Below, piece by piece: positions 35,315 to 46,728 of a DNA stretch of 64,000 nt. Positions within the stretch are counted from its first letter, which is position 1. Each line of letters starts with the position of its first letter. The notes beneath the pieces were generated by a model. That model made no database searches. It saw only the letters and a program-made list of their open reading frames with translations, and was not told the DNA's origin. Origin of the DNA: Dryas octopetala (lineage: Eukaryota; Streptophyta; Magnoliopsida; Rosales; Rosaceae); contig OY992836.1 of NCBI GenBank assembly GCA_963921425.1, forward strand, positions 6,897,825 to 6,961,824, read 5' to 3'. Made by a program: the position numbers and the translations under genes.

Positions 35315-36553
35315 GCAGGCACTATTGATCGAGGGTTTACAGGATCTGTGTCTCTTGACATTGGACTTTCCCTGACTGGTTGGTCAACATATCCTGGTAA
35401 TGCCTCATTACAAAATATGTTGTTAGTTTACAAGTATCCCTTAAGGGGTTGTGATTCACCTGAATTGTTATCTGGTGCTCCCTATGGAATCATTGTTTGT
35501 GATCCTGGAGCAATCTATGAACAAATATCCAATATAACCAACTCAAGTGCGCCAGGAGCTATATTGATATCCAATATTCGACCAGAATACATTTCTTGTC
35601 CTTGTGTTATCCTTGATGAAACAGATGGAAATTTGTTGATACAATATATAAAAAGCTTTAATGCTTCTCAGGCGACATTGACATTTCATAAGACCATTAC
35701 TAAGTCAAAACGTGCACCTATGGTTATGAAATTTTCTTCAAGAGGTCCTTCATATGGTTTTGCAGGTATGCTGAAACCAGATATAATGGCACCTGGGTCA
35801 TTAATATTGGGAGCTTGGAATCCAACTATTTCAGTAGCCAAGATAAGGTCTAATTTTTCCTTATACAGTGACTACTATATACTTTCAGGAACATCCCCTG
35901 CTTCTGCCCATGTTGCTGGTGTGATTGCTCTTCTAAAAGCTACACATCCAAATTGGAGTCCTGCTGCTATAAGGTCTGCGATTATGACCACTGCAAATCT
36001 ATTTGACAGTAGTTATAAAAGAATTCTTGATGGTAAAAGTTTTAGACCCGCTAACCCTTTAGCCATGGGGTCAGGTTTCATCAATCCAAATAAAGCAGTT
36101 GATCCTGGTTTGATTTATGATGCAACTCCACAAGACTATGTGAACTTATTATGCTCATATCTTAGTCCAAAAAAAATCTTAAAATTTACTAAATCAAGGA
36201 ACTATAGTTGTGCAAGTCCATATAAGAATCTTAACTACCCATCATTTATTCTCTTATATGGGTATAGTAAACCACATATTGGAGAATTTCAAAGAATTGT
36301 GACGAATGTTGGAAAAGGTGCCACAACTTACAAGGTAATGGTCAAAATACCTAATAATATAATAGTTGTAGTGTCACCGAAAATTTTAGTGTTCCAAAAG
36401 AAAAATGAAAAACTATCCTACAATGTCACTTTACACTACGAAGGGGGTGAGCATAAGAGAGTTTCATCAGGAGAACTTGTTTGGGTTGAAGAAAATGGAG
36501 AACACATTGTTAGGAGTCCTATTGTGGTGTCACCTTCACAATTAATTGATTGA

Positions 36554-36700
36554 GGTTGTTGGATGTTTGACACTTGGATTTTCAGTTGTCAATGTTAGTA
36601 CAAATTAATATTATTGTGCAATTACTATTATAAAATATCTAAATTTAACAAGTTTATCCTTATAAGATGAGTGGTATTGCCCAATTTAGATATTATAGTC
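36554..36700. other. Presumed 3' flank of the subtilase gene
   Basis: AT-rich DNA after the TGA stop with AATTAATATTATT-type words that could serve as polyadenylation signals. Nothing specific recognised. Confidence 0.4.
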
Positions 36701-38120
36701 TTCACATACGATCATAGTTTTCCCTCTGGGGACTCTGGCTAGGTTTTAAGTAGTGCAAACATATTTACTACTAAATAGTCAGTGAAACACATCAAAATAG
36801 CACAATGCACAATCAGAGAATCAATATCAGTTTGAAACCATTTACATGCTCAAATAGTCATAAAAACATTTCGGAACATTCCCAATACTTTACCTGATGA
36901 CCGAACACAAAATTAGCCAACTAGCACCCTACTTGAGTTATCAGTAAAAACAGATTTGGTAGCGAGAGTATCAATTTCTGGTTATAACAATTTAGATTGT
37001 AAGCCAAAAAATGACATCCACCAGTCTAACTTCATAACCGCCTTCGGAGTTTCGGGAGATCGAAACCCTAGGTCAACACTCTGGTGACCTCTTACTCTTA
37101 AGTCATCATAACAATTCAATTATCACAATATCGGATTAAAACCACGCCACATATGGCAATCATAAATACTGCAAATTTATCATGCATCAATATTTACTAG
37201 CATAATACATACAATAAAAATGTCTCTAGCAGGGTGTGAGTTTCCTCTTACTTGGAATCCTTCGCTCAGCTTGATACCCACAAGTATAAATCCAATTTAC
37301 AGCTCTTCTACTTTACCGAGTTCAAATATTGGGAAATTGGAGTACTCCTTAGTTAAACTTCTACCAAAGAACAATTAAAGACTAATTAAAACTAGAACCT
37401 TAATCAGAAATTAACAAACTGAGTCCAAGATTATGAAACCTTACCACAAGATTTGGGAACCAAATCCACAACACCACTGCAATCCTAACCAAGAAAGATG
37501 ATTAATCTAAAAGAAAGATCGTATTAGTGTTTGCGAGTGAGGAATGATGTTTGCTGGAGAGAATTGAGGTTTCGGGTGATAGAGATGAGAGAACTAAAGT
37601 GTAAAAGTCACAAATGAAACAACTAGGGGGTATATATAGAGTAGGTTGTCGAACACTCGCCAAAAGAGCCAAGATCCTGGTGGCTTTGCAGAGCACTCGG
37701 CAGCTCTACCGAGCCCTCGGTGGGACTTCCACCAGGTTCCACCGAAATCTCCTCTTTTCTCCATTTTTCTCCAATCTTCCATTTCGCTAGCTGCACAGCC
37801 ATCTGTCCTTGATAGCTGGTAACTTCCCAACCATTTGATCTACTTAAATCAATCACAAATGAAGGGCCATGATCAATCCACAACATTATCTTTTAATTTT
37901 CCACTCTTAAATCATTAAAATACATTCGGACACGTAAAAATGTCTCTAAAAATGCTACCAACTCGTAGCAACAAATATTAATTTCCTATGGACTCAAAAA
38001 CAAATTTTGATCTCTAGGATTTGTACAAAAATTCCAACACTTCAAAAAGAGTTTCAAAACAATTTCTAAAAAACAAATAATTCAAGAATAAAATGCAAAA
38101 ATAAATTTCGGGGTCTCACA
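36700..38120 (-). mobile_element. Gypsy-like LTR fragment (minus strand)
   Basis: On the minus strand it starts TGTGAGACCCCGAAATTT at 38120, a common opening for plant gypsy LTRs, and continues in LTR-like non-coding sequence with a TATA-like TATATATA near 37630-37640. The frames on the minus strand around 37500-37886 are LTR by-products. The other end and a duplication could not be fixed. Confidence 0.5.
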
Positions 38121-38704
38121 CAAAATGCTAAATAGTTCTTTGGGGTCCAGTAAATATCTAATGGTCAATAAGCTCAAGACTCTCAAGTTTATGGTCAAAC
38201 ATATATGCTTTGAAGAAGAAATAAATTCTACAATGTGACTGACCAACATAGGTAAGTACATAAATTCTACATGGGTAAGTACATATTGTTTGACAGTAAC
38301 TATTTTGTAAGATAGTTATTGTTGGACAGTGGCAATTAGGATTTTTGACTCCAAAACTTGAATTTTTGTGATTTATGTTAGTTTTATGTTTTTTTTTTTT
38401 TTTTGACATGTTTATGCATGAAAAGACAGAAGATGTATACAAGTCTCCTTGTTTTGGGTGTTGTTGTACAGTGAGAATTCTCCTGGTACGGAAAAAAATA
38501 AATAATAAAAGGTGGTGCGCGGTGGGCTACATGCCCAACGCGTACGTGATTTCATTATAGTGGACTTCATTGGAACTTGATTTTTGATAACGGACCTTAA
38601 AAAGAGCTTTTTTTTTTTTTTTTTTTTTTTAACCCATAAAATTTCACTTTCTACCAATTAATTGACTTATAACAAAAATTTGAAATTCAATTAAAGGAAG
38701 ATAT
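38121..38704. other. Intergenic DNA with homopolymer runs
   Basis: T runs at 38390-38404 and 38609-38630; no gene seen. Confidence 0.4.
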
Positions 38705-38950
38705 ATCACAAAACATTTATCTGAAAACCAATTGGCAATAGAAGAAGTGTCACAAGACCTTTATAAGCACATACACAGGACTATAATTTTTCAATGTACG
38801 TAGGATACTCCACATTCTCACACACCCCTGCATGTGTGACGTCACTTAAGCCATACACATGGATACCTCATATTAGGTGACGTGAAATACGTGTGGCCAC
38901 TTGGCCTTAAAATGCGTGGGTGAACTTGCTCTGATACCAGGAAGAAGTCT
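38705..38950 (-). mobile_element. TRIM-like element fragment, relative of 5680-5971
   Basis: Shares ordered words with 5680-5910: CCAATTGGCAAT, TTATAAGCACATA, CTCCACATT, CCCCTGCATGTGTG, and the complement of a tRNA-Met primer site GCTCTGATACCA at 38928-38939. Only one LTR-like part is recognisable. A partial repeat (GCATCCATCCCAAAAGCAAA) follows at 38954. Confidence 0.45.
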
Positions 38951-39128
38951 AAGCATCCATCCCAAAAGCAAACGACAATAGAAGCACAAGACCCTTAGAG
39001 CATGTGCATTGGTTAGCTACAAGCAATAGCTAAAGCTAAAATTTAGCTAAAAGTCACAAAAATCCTCTATATATATTGGTTAGCATTTAGTTAAGTTTAG
39101 CTAAAAATTTTGCTATTGCAAGCTCAAA

Positions 39129-39557
39129 GCACAGTACTTGGGTCACCCCCAAGGTCACTCCACCCCCTCAAAATCACTATTTCGATAATGTCGGTGCATG
39201 ATCGGAAACAGTCACCTATTATAAATCATCTATGCAAAAAATCAACTCAATCAGAAATCGTTTAGTTATATAACTATTTTCGATTAAATAGAAAAAATCA
39301 ACGATTTGGTAAAAAAATCACTCTTTAATCGAAAACCATAGATTTTTTCTACTTAATTGACAACAATTATATAACCAGAACGATTTCCGATTGATTTGAT
39401 TTTTTTTTTCAGAGATGATCTTTAATAGGTTATCTAAAAAGTGAACAGTTTTGATTATGCACCGACATTGCCGAAATGAATTTGGGGGGTGGGGTGACCT
39501 TTGGGTACCCCAGGGGGTGACCTTTGGGTACCTCAGGGGGTGACCTAAGTACTGTTC
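39129..39557. mobile_element. Palindromic MULE-type MITE, 9-bp TSD
   Basis: 429 bp flanked by AAGCTCAAA at 39120-39128 and 39558-39566. Ends ACAGTACTTGGGTCACCCCC and inverted GTGACCTAAGTACTGT. The centre folds on itself around 39300. Close to the right end a 24-25-bp unit (GGTGACCTTTGGGTACC) is duplicated in tandem. Same family as 46729-47110. Confidence 0.82.
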
Positions 39558-39566
39558 AAGCTCAAA

Positions 39567-40272
39567 AGCTAAGAAAAGGCAGGACCCCATTGTGCATAGG
39601 AGCTGTCAGCAAATTAAATAGAGAAAACGAGGTGGTGGTGCACGCTGATTGGATAGGCTGCCTGGGCTGCAGCCCAGGTGTTTTTTTTTTTTTTTTTTTT
39701 TTTTTAAGCCCATTACCCTTTTTTTTGTTTGATATGCATTAACCATCATTGTAGACTTGTAGTCACGTGGGATGTGGAAAGATTAACTAAAAAATAAAAT
39801 ATTTGTTTTTTCTTTTCTGCGGAGCATTAAATAAGGAATAAAGTTTCATAAAGAATTTGTTTCCTTCTCCCTTCCTAGTTCCCCAATCCCAAATGGCAAA
39901 AGGGACAAAATAGAAAAGTTCAAAACTTCTTTGCAAAGAACAGGCGACGTCAATACAGATATTTCGAATATCTCTCTCTATCTCCTAGTCCCACAGACCC
40001 CACCGGCCACCGCACATAGTTCCAACTCCAATAAGGTATTATATGAGTCTTCAAAATTAGGGCTTTGATTATTTTTTATGAAAAAATTAGGGTTTGATTC
40101 TCTTTAGTTAGTAACTTTTAGTCTTTTATATTGCTATCACATCATTTGAATTTGTCTTTAACCTACTTTTGTTGAACATAATTATGGGATTCACTGATTT
40201 TCTTTGTCAAGTATTTCAGAAAAAATCTCAAGACATTATAAGTGCTATGAATTTTGTTTAAAGCACAAAATT
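39567..40272. other. No gene; sequence before the decayed hAT frame
   Basis: Has a 23-base T run at about 39682-39704, directly after GCTGCAGCCCAGGTG. May include the 5' part of the hAT element whose remains lie at 40273-41007, but I could not identify ends. Confidence 0.35.
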
Positions 40273-41007
40273 GCAGCTTCAGGAGTTGAGAGAAGATGGC
40301 TGAGATGATTTCATTGCAAGTGTGGTATCATTTTGTGAACATGATATTGAAGTGCCTAATATGAGTAATCGTTATAGGACTAGTATAGGTCATTCTTGTC
40401 AACAAAAAAACTTTATTACAATTAAGCATTCTTATCGTGTAAGTGTATTTAACGCTGTAAAGCCTGTAATAGATTTTCAGTTGATGGAGTTAAAAAGTAG
40501 ATTTCCAGTGCAAACGGTGGAACTCCTTACTCTTAGTGCAGCGTTGGATCCTCATAATGCATTTAGCTAATTTAATGTTGATGATATATGTACTCTTGCT
40601 GAGAAATTCTATCCTCAAGACTTCCACATGCATGTGAATTGTATGCTTTAAAACTACAGTTGAGAATTTATAAGTCTGATATGGATCGTCGTTTGAACTT
40701 CTTGAATATTGATTCCATTGCAACATTATGTTAACGATTAGTGAAAACAGGGTTGGCAGAAGACTACCACTTGATTGTTAGATTGATTCGTCTGGTGTTG
40801 ACTCTTCATGTTTCTACATCAACTACAGAACGAGCATTTTCATTTATGAAGTTTATTAAATATCGACTTTGAAATAAGATAGATGATAAGTTTCTTGCTG
40901 ATTGTATGATCATCCACATTGAACGTGAATTTTTTAATAGTATTGATAATGAATTGATAATTGATGATTTTTACTCGGTGAAGAAACATAGGGCCCAACT
41001 TAGATAG
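40273..41007 (+). pseudogene. TTF/ZMYM1-type hAT transposase C-terminal remnant
   Basis: Successive pieces in one frame match the C-terminal half of the plant TTF-finger (ZMYM1-like) hAT transposases: DIEVPNMSNRYR, VFNAVKPVIDFQLMELKSRF, VELLTLSAALDPHN, CTLAEKFYPQDF, then the dimerisation segment RLIRLVLTLHVSTSTTERAF and SFMKFIKYRL. The frame begins after a possible splice acceptor (TTGCAG, 40273). The TTF finger and DUF4371 core are absent. Stops interrupt it, at TGA about 40301, TAA about 40568, TAA about 40732 and TGA about 40870; each is one transition away from the expected Trp, Gln or Arg codon, except the one at 40568, which is unclear. It encodes no working protein. Confidence 0.7.
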
Positions 41008-41449
41008 TCTTTATATAGTATTTGCATTGCATGTTTAATTGTTGTTTCGCTATCTTTTTTTATGTGGTTTTTTATGTTTAGATATGCATTTTGAGGGGTA
41101 AGGCTCATTACGTCCCCCTAACTATGTTTAACTTTTATTTTATGACAAAAATATTTGGTAAGCTAAGTTTAGCCCAGTCTACTTAGAAATCAAGCCTAGA
41201 TTCGTCCCTACATGTGACCTGCTTTTCACAAGTTGGACCATTTGAAATTTGCGAGTCTTGTGACAGTTGCACATGAAGAAGCGGGCCCATTTGTTTTTAT
41301 TTTTAAATGTATCAGCCAATCAGTGGTTGACACGTGGCCTTTGAACATAAACAATAGATGGAACAGTCCAAATTGTGACCGTTGTTTCAATTTTTATTTT
41401 TTTTAAAAAAACTGTCTCATTTTTTTACACAATTTCACTTACCTCCCAC

Positions 41450-41484
<35 letters not shown>

Positions 41485-41606
41485 ATTTCATTACTCACAA
41501 TTTTGACAACACTTTCCAAATAATTGTGAGAAGTTTAGAAATTTGTGGGGAGTTTGGTTTAGTTGTTTGTTCATTTTCTACAATTTTTTTTTTATATATA
41601 TCAAAT
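41008..41606. other. Spacer with a TA microsatellite
   Basis: No gene. A (TA)n tract at about 41456-41481 precedes the following reading frame. Confidence 0.4.
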
Positions 41607-42532
41607 ATGAATAGCGGGAAAAGCAAAGATCCCAATTTTTCCCATGAAAATCAGGTGGCCTTTTGCAAAGCCTATGTAGAGGTGATGCAGGATCCCATAA
41701 GTGGATGCAGATCAAGGGAAGAAGGTTTTTTGGCAGAGAATACAGCAAAAATATCAAGATCGCATTGGCGATAGGAGATCACTCACTTTTGTGCAAACAC
41801 AAATGGGAAGAATAAAAAAATCTGTCGTTTATTATCAAGGTTGTCTTACTTCAGTTGAAACTGAGCAACACAGTAGGTGGAGTGAAGTAAATAAAGTAAT
41901 ATTATAAATATTTTTTGGTTTAATACTATAATGTTTATTCTTTGGTTTATGTCTTACACTTGAATAATATAATTCAGATTGATCAAGCTAGAAAATTGTA
42001 CATAGAAAAGCATGACTGCAAGGCCTTCAAGTTCGACCATTGTCTACCATTTTAAGAGATTTTATCTTTTATCGTCCGAAGTCAATTCATATGGGACATC
42101 CCAATGCACATGATGCTCTTCAATCGCAGCCACTCGAAGCTATTGATCTTTCTTGTGACGACGAGCCTTCCCAGCCTTCTCCGACCCTCTTTTCGCGCAA
42201 AAGGCCCCCGGAAAAAAAAAGCCACATGCAATAGAGGCCAAGAAGAAGGCAACACATGATGACCGAGCCAAACAAGCACATGATGAGACGTTAGGAGCCA
42301 CGGTCAAAGCGCAAGAACGGATAGCAGGAGTACGTGAGGCTAGTTGGGGATTCAACAACGAATTGTGGACATGAGGATAATATCAATGGATATTTTTCGT
42401 AATGTATGAAGAAACAAAAATTTTTTTTGGGTGGAAATGAAGCGTCAATTGATGGCTAAATATGCATATAATCCATCCGGATTGACTGCTTTAGGATCGA
42501 GCAGCGATGCCTATTTTCCTATGCTCGATCCT
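41607..42532 (+). pseudogene. SANT/MYB-like, NAM-associated-C-terminal protein, frameshifted
   Basis: Proteins of this type (often listed as glutathione S-transferase T3-like) accompany plant PIF/Harbinger transposons or derive from them; they combine an N-terminal SANT-like fold with an NAM-associated C-terminal domain. The N-terminus from ATG 41607 reads NFSHENQVAFCKAYVEV; then the frame shifts near 41700 and continues KKVFWQRIQQKYQDR and QTQMGRIKKSVVYYQG. A plausible intron (GTAATA at about 41895 to TTCAG at about 41979) leads to QARKLYIEKHDCKAFKFDH. Two more shifts follow before EAKKKATHDDRAKQAHDE and QLMAKYAYNPSGL, ending near 42532. At least three frameshifts make it a pseudogene. No transposon ends were found around it. 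Confidence 0.6.
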
Positions 42533-42980
42533 TAATTTCCTAGTTTATTTTCTATGTTGTATTTCTTTTATTGTGTATTTCCTTCAGTTACTTCAGTCCA
42601 AAAAAAAAAAAAGCATCTGTTTCTTAGGTGTTGGCAAGGTTGAGTTGGTTGTTTTGCTCTGTTCTATTGTGATTGTACTATAGCAGTGGACAGTGAACAC
42701 CATGTCCTCTGTTTGTACTTTTTGAATTTGTGCAATAACAGTTTTTTCTTTTAAATAAAAAAAGGGAAAAAGCAAAAGTGGTATCACCCACACAAAAAAA
42801 TGGATAGCTAAGGACCAGGTTGGTAACTTTTTTCAATTTTTTCATTTTTTTTAAGTTAAAAGAGATAGAAAGGAAATATATGAGAGAATGAAGGGAATGA
42901 GATGAAGGGTAATGAGAGGTTGGGAAGAAATGAGAGACGATGCATAATATTTAGCTGTGAATGCTTGCAAATGTCGGTGA
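42533..42980. other. Spacer, no gene
   Basis: AT-rich stretch; contains an A run at 42600-42612. It forms the left flank of the hAT element at 42989. Confidence 0.4.
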
Positions 42981-43899
42981 GTTCTTACCTCTGAAGCATG
43001 GATACGGCATTTTGGACCCGTATCCCCTGTCGGATACGGATACGCATCAGATACGGACCGATACGCCTTGGATACGTATCCAAGTCAACGGATACGTATT
43101 TGACTCGTTGGATACGTGTATCCTCTGCTCTCGACACGGGTATCCGATTTTTTGGATACGTATACGCCCAATTGAAGAAAACGAAGAGATTTGGCTGAAG
43201 GATACGAAGAGTCTCTACCTTGAAATCATGAAAACGATCGAGCTGCGTGTCTGCCACAGTGCCACTTCATCTTCTTCAGCCAGACAGCCACTTCTTCAAT
43301 CTTCAGTTATTCTTGCAAACCCAAATTGGATGCGCAGATAGTCAGAAACCCACGAGCGACGATCGACCTGCACCGCACCGCCGACGATCGACCGGCGCCG
43401 CACTCGATTCATCTACTGGTAGGCGCAGAAACCCACGACTGCGCCGCACCTGATTCACCGCCGACGAGCGAAGATCGACCTGCGCCGCACCCGATTCAGA
43501 AACCCACTTCATCTCCTTCAGCGGCTTCAGCCACTTCATCTCCTTCAGCGACTTCATCTCCTTCCCTACTGGTAAGTGCGTACCTTCTGGTGTGTTGGTT
43601 AACTTGATTAGTCTTGTTGTATACTGTATTTGCATTTTGGTTGCTTATAAAACTGATTATTTCATTATTTGATTCATTGATTGTAATATAATATATTATA
43701 AATGAGTACAATGTGTATAATACTATAATATATGTTAATAATACAATATGTAATATTAGTTAATATATATGTTACCCAGCCGGTGTCTAATATTAGTTAA
43801 TAATATATATGTTTCGCTTGTAATATGTTTTCAAATGAGTTATGCAATATATATTTTTTTATGTTGCTTATACTGTATAAATTATTCATGTTCAGGAAA

Positions 43900-45900
43900 A
43901 TGAGTCATCTGGATAATAATGCAAATACTAATGCTAATCCTTCTGAGAATACTGAAAGTTTGGTAGATGATCATGCTCCACTGTGGAAGTATGTTAAGAG
44001 GCTTGGAAAAATGGGAAACGGAGGAGGCAACACTATGTTTGAATGTAATTTTTGTCAGAAAACTTACAGAGGATCCTACTCTAGAGTCAAATTTCATTTG
44101 TTGAAAATGTCGGGAAATGGGATTGCAAGTTGTAGCAAGGTTAATGATGAAGTTTATGCAGAAATGAAAAAACTTGTGAGAGAGTGCGAGTATAGGTTGA
44201 AAAGTGCAGCTCCAAAACAAGTTTCTTTGCCCACAACTGGTTCTTTGGGTTATTCTTTGCCTGTGCATGTTCAGCAAAAGAAGAGACAAGCAATGAATGG
44301 GCCCCTTGAAAAAGCTTTTCAGAAGGAGGCTAGAGAAGAATGTGATGCAGAAGTTGCAAGGATGTTTTATACAGGTGGGTTGTCCTTTCACCTTGCACGG
44401 AATCCACACTATCGAAACTCCTATCTTCGTGCTACTACACTTCCAGGATATGTTCCACCAGGTTACAATGCATTGAGAACTACTCTTTTGCAACAAGAGA
44501 AGAGCCACATTGAGCGGTGCTTACAACCAATTAAAAGTACATGGAGCACTAAAGGTGTAAGTGTCTGTAGTGATGGGTGGACAGATTCGCAAAGAAGACC
44601 ACTTATCAATGTTATAGCAACTTGTGAAAGCGGGCCTATGTTCTTGAAGGCAATTAATTGTGAAGGAGAGTACAAGGACAAACATTGTATTGCCAACTTC
44701 CTTATCGAATCCATTAAGGAAATTGGTTATCAAAATGTGGTTCAAGTAATCACTGACAATGCACCTGTTTGTAGAGCTGCTGGATTACTTGTTGAGGCCA
44801 AATATCCCAACATCTTTTGGACACCATGTGTGGTTCACACCCTTAATCTTTCTTTGAAGAGTATATGCTCACCAAAACTAAATGATGATTGGCATGATGA
44901 ATGTAGTTGGATTTCAGAAAAAGCTGATGATGTTTGGTTCATAAAAAATTTTATTATGAACCATAGTATGAGATTGGCTATGAGATGATTAGGATGGCTG
45001 ACACAGATAAACCATGTCTTCACTTAGTTTATGAGTGGTGGGATACCATGATAGAGAAGGTGAAGACAGCTATCTATAGGAATGAGCAAAGGCAACTACA
45101 TGAACATAGCGACTTCTTTGATGTGGTGCATATCATTTTAGTGGAGCGATGGACTAAGAGTAGCACATCACTACATTGTTTGGCTCATTCTTTGAATCCT
45201 AGGTAAGTATTATGTGCTTCTTTCTTTTTAAAGTCTTTAAAATTTACTTTTACTTTTTTTATTATAATTTTATAAAATGATATCATTCTTTACTTATAGG
45301 TATTACAGTCCAGAATGGCTTCAAGAAGATCCTAGCCGTGTTCCTCCACACCAAGATGTCGAGATTACAAGGGAAAGAAAAAAGTGTTTTGAGAAATACT
45401 TTTCGGATGAGCAAGTTAGAAGAAATATCAATGTGGAGTATGCCTCTTTTTCAATGTGCTTGGGTGACTTCGGAGCTATTGATGCTATGAATGATAGGTT
45501 TCTCATGGAACCAATGGTGTGGTGGATTGTCCATGGAGCTTCCACACCAACTCTCCAATCCATAGCTTTGAAGCTACTTGGACAACCTTGTTCCTCTTCG
45601 TGTTGTGAAAGGAATTGGAGTACATATAGTTTCATTCACTCTTTAAGAAGAAACAAGTTAACACCACAAAGAGCTGAAGATTTGGTATTTGTGCATAATA
45701 ACCTTCGTCTTTTATCAAGGAAGAGCCCAAGCTACAAAGAAGGTGTTACTCAAATGTGGGATGTTGGAGGAGATACATTTGATAACTTGGGTGAAGAAGG
45801 TATTGGGATGCTTGAAATTGCTAGCCTTTCTCTTGATGAACCATCATTGGAGGCTACTTTATTCACCGGGGAAGACATTATGAATATTGAAGTTGATTGA
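43900..45900 (+). pseudogene. hAT transposase (BED finger, DUF659, hAT dimerisation), internally deleted
   Basis: It would cut and paste its own element. From ATG 43900: BED-type finger (FECNFCQKTY ... KFHLL ... C, residues ~35-75); DUF659 region with the first catalytic Asp in SDGWTD and a second in ITDNAPVCRAAG; the hAT CxxH motif in TPCVVHTLNL. Near 44977 the frame ends at a TGA; the next recognisable sequence (EMIRMADTDKPCLHLVYEW) belongs further on in the family, so a catalytic-core stretch is missing and the frame shifts. An intron with GTAAGT at 45203 and AG at 45299 joins HSLNP-R to YYSPEWLQ. The last exon has the dimerisation block (ASTPTLQSIALKLLGQPCSS, ERNWSTY). A 5' non-coding exon may end at GTAAGTGC near 43572 with an acceptor at 43895. 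Most likely not functional. Confidence 0.85.
45203..45299 (+). other. Transposase intron
   Basis: 97 bp, GTAAGTATTA to TTACTTATAG. Splicing keeps the reading frame (NP-R-YYSPEW). Confidence 0.75.
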
Positions 45901-46175
45901 GACTTATGTTTTTTAATTTTCTAGAGTTTGGATATTTAAAATTTGGATGATCTTTTTAAGTCTTTAAAGTTTGAGTGAAATGAATTTGAATTTTTATGTT
46001 ATTTAAAGTATGTTTTAAATTATTCATACTTTTATTATTATATATTAATATATATTTTTATTTGCCGTATCCATGACGTATCGTATCCTAGTTTTTAGAA
46101 ATTTGCCGTATCGCCGTGTCGTGTCGTATCGTATCGCCGTATCCGTATCCGTATCGGTGCTTCATAGGTTCTTAC

Positions 46176-46728
46176 ATGTCTGCTGCACATCTTAGATGCA
46201 AATATTACACTTAAAATTGCTTCCTTCAGATCAATGGGGTAATTTCTGCAAAAATGTTAAATAAGTCAACACGATGCAAGCTCTTTTAAAGGAAGAACTG
46301 ATGAAAAATGGAATACTGGAAAATAGTTTAACAGGATCACTTATTCCATGATTGATAAATAGACACAATAAAGTTCTCCAAACTCCAAATCCTTAGTTGC
46401 AGAAATTCGATATTACTGGTAGTTTCATGAAAAAGCTATGCACCTAACATAAGAAAGTAATGTTAAAGCTATGTAATCAGTTAGCATATTAGTTGATCGT
46501 TGTAATCAGTTAAAGAGGTGGCTCTGTTGTATTTGTCTAGGAGCTTAATTGAATTGTTAACATATTGTGCATGCTACTGTTGCCAGACTATTGAGTGAAA
46601 AAGTAATTCAACTGAATTTTGTTCTGCAAGAGCTGCAAACCATTACAATTATGTCTTTTTTTTTTTTTTTTTTTTCTTTTTTCCTTGGATTTCTGGGAGA
46701 CTAAACAGACCGTGAATATATTATTGGA
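46176..46728. other. Spacer, no gene
   Basis: Unremarkable AT-rich DNA with a 21-base T run at about 46655-46675. It continues the sequence left of 42981 once the hAT element and one duplication are removed. Confidence 0.4.

Larger units (their letters stand above)
27054..36553 (+). pseudogene. Subtilisin-like serine protease (SBT1 type), split and truncated
   Basis: Plant subtilases (peptidase S8A) are secreted, made as preproproteins and cleave cell-wall proteins and peptide precursors. The frame is 27054-28087 joined to 35320-36553: 2268 bp, 755 residues, no introns, the usual family length. Visible parts: hydrophobic signal at residues ~10-30; I9 prodomain; Asp150 (VIDSGIWPES); His222 (GHGTH); Asn324 (SAGNRGP); PA region ~395-455; Ser537 (SGTSPASAH); fibronectin-III-like tail. 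Breaks: TGA at 27702-27704 where the alignment wants Arg (CGA to TGA), and a 7.2-kb LTR element after Gly345. Taking out the element and one GCAGG copy restores VTVGAG-TIDRGF exactly. Similarity of motifs suggests an SBT1.9-like member; this is from memory of the family. The motif after Ser537 is unusual (Pro where Met/Ala is normal). Confidence 0.9.
42989..46167 (+). mobile_element. hAT transposon with BED-finger transposase, 8-bp TSD
   Basis: 3179 bp flanked by a perfect 8-bp duplication GTTCTTAC (42981-42988 and 46168-46175). Short inverted ends CTCTGAAGCA and the complement of the right end CTATGAAGCA. Both ends are crowded with GATACG/CGTATC words (43000-43205 and 46060-46160), likely transposase-binding subterminal repeats. 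The transposase frame occupies 43900-45900 and is broken. Confidence 0.9.

Noticed and set aside
43240-43607. Separate Pro/Ser/Thr-rich gene upstream of the hAT transposase
   Set aside because: It contains short internal repeats and lies inside the hAT element before a plausible 5' splice donor; more likely a non-coding leader exon.
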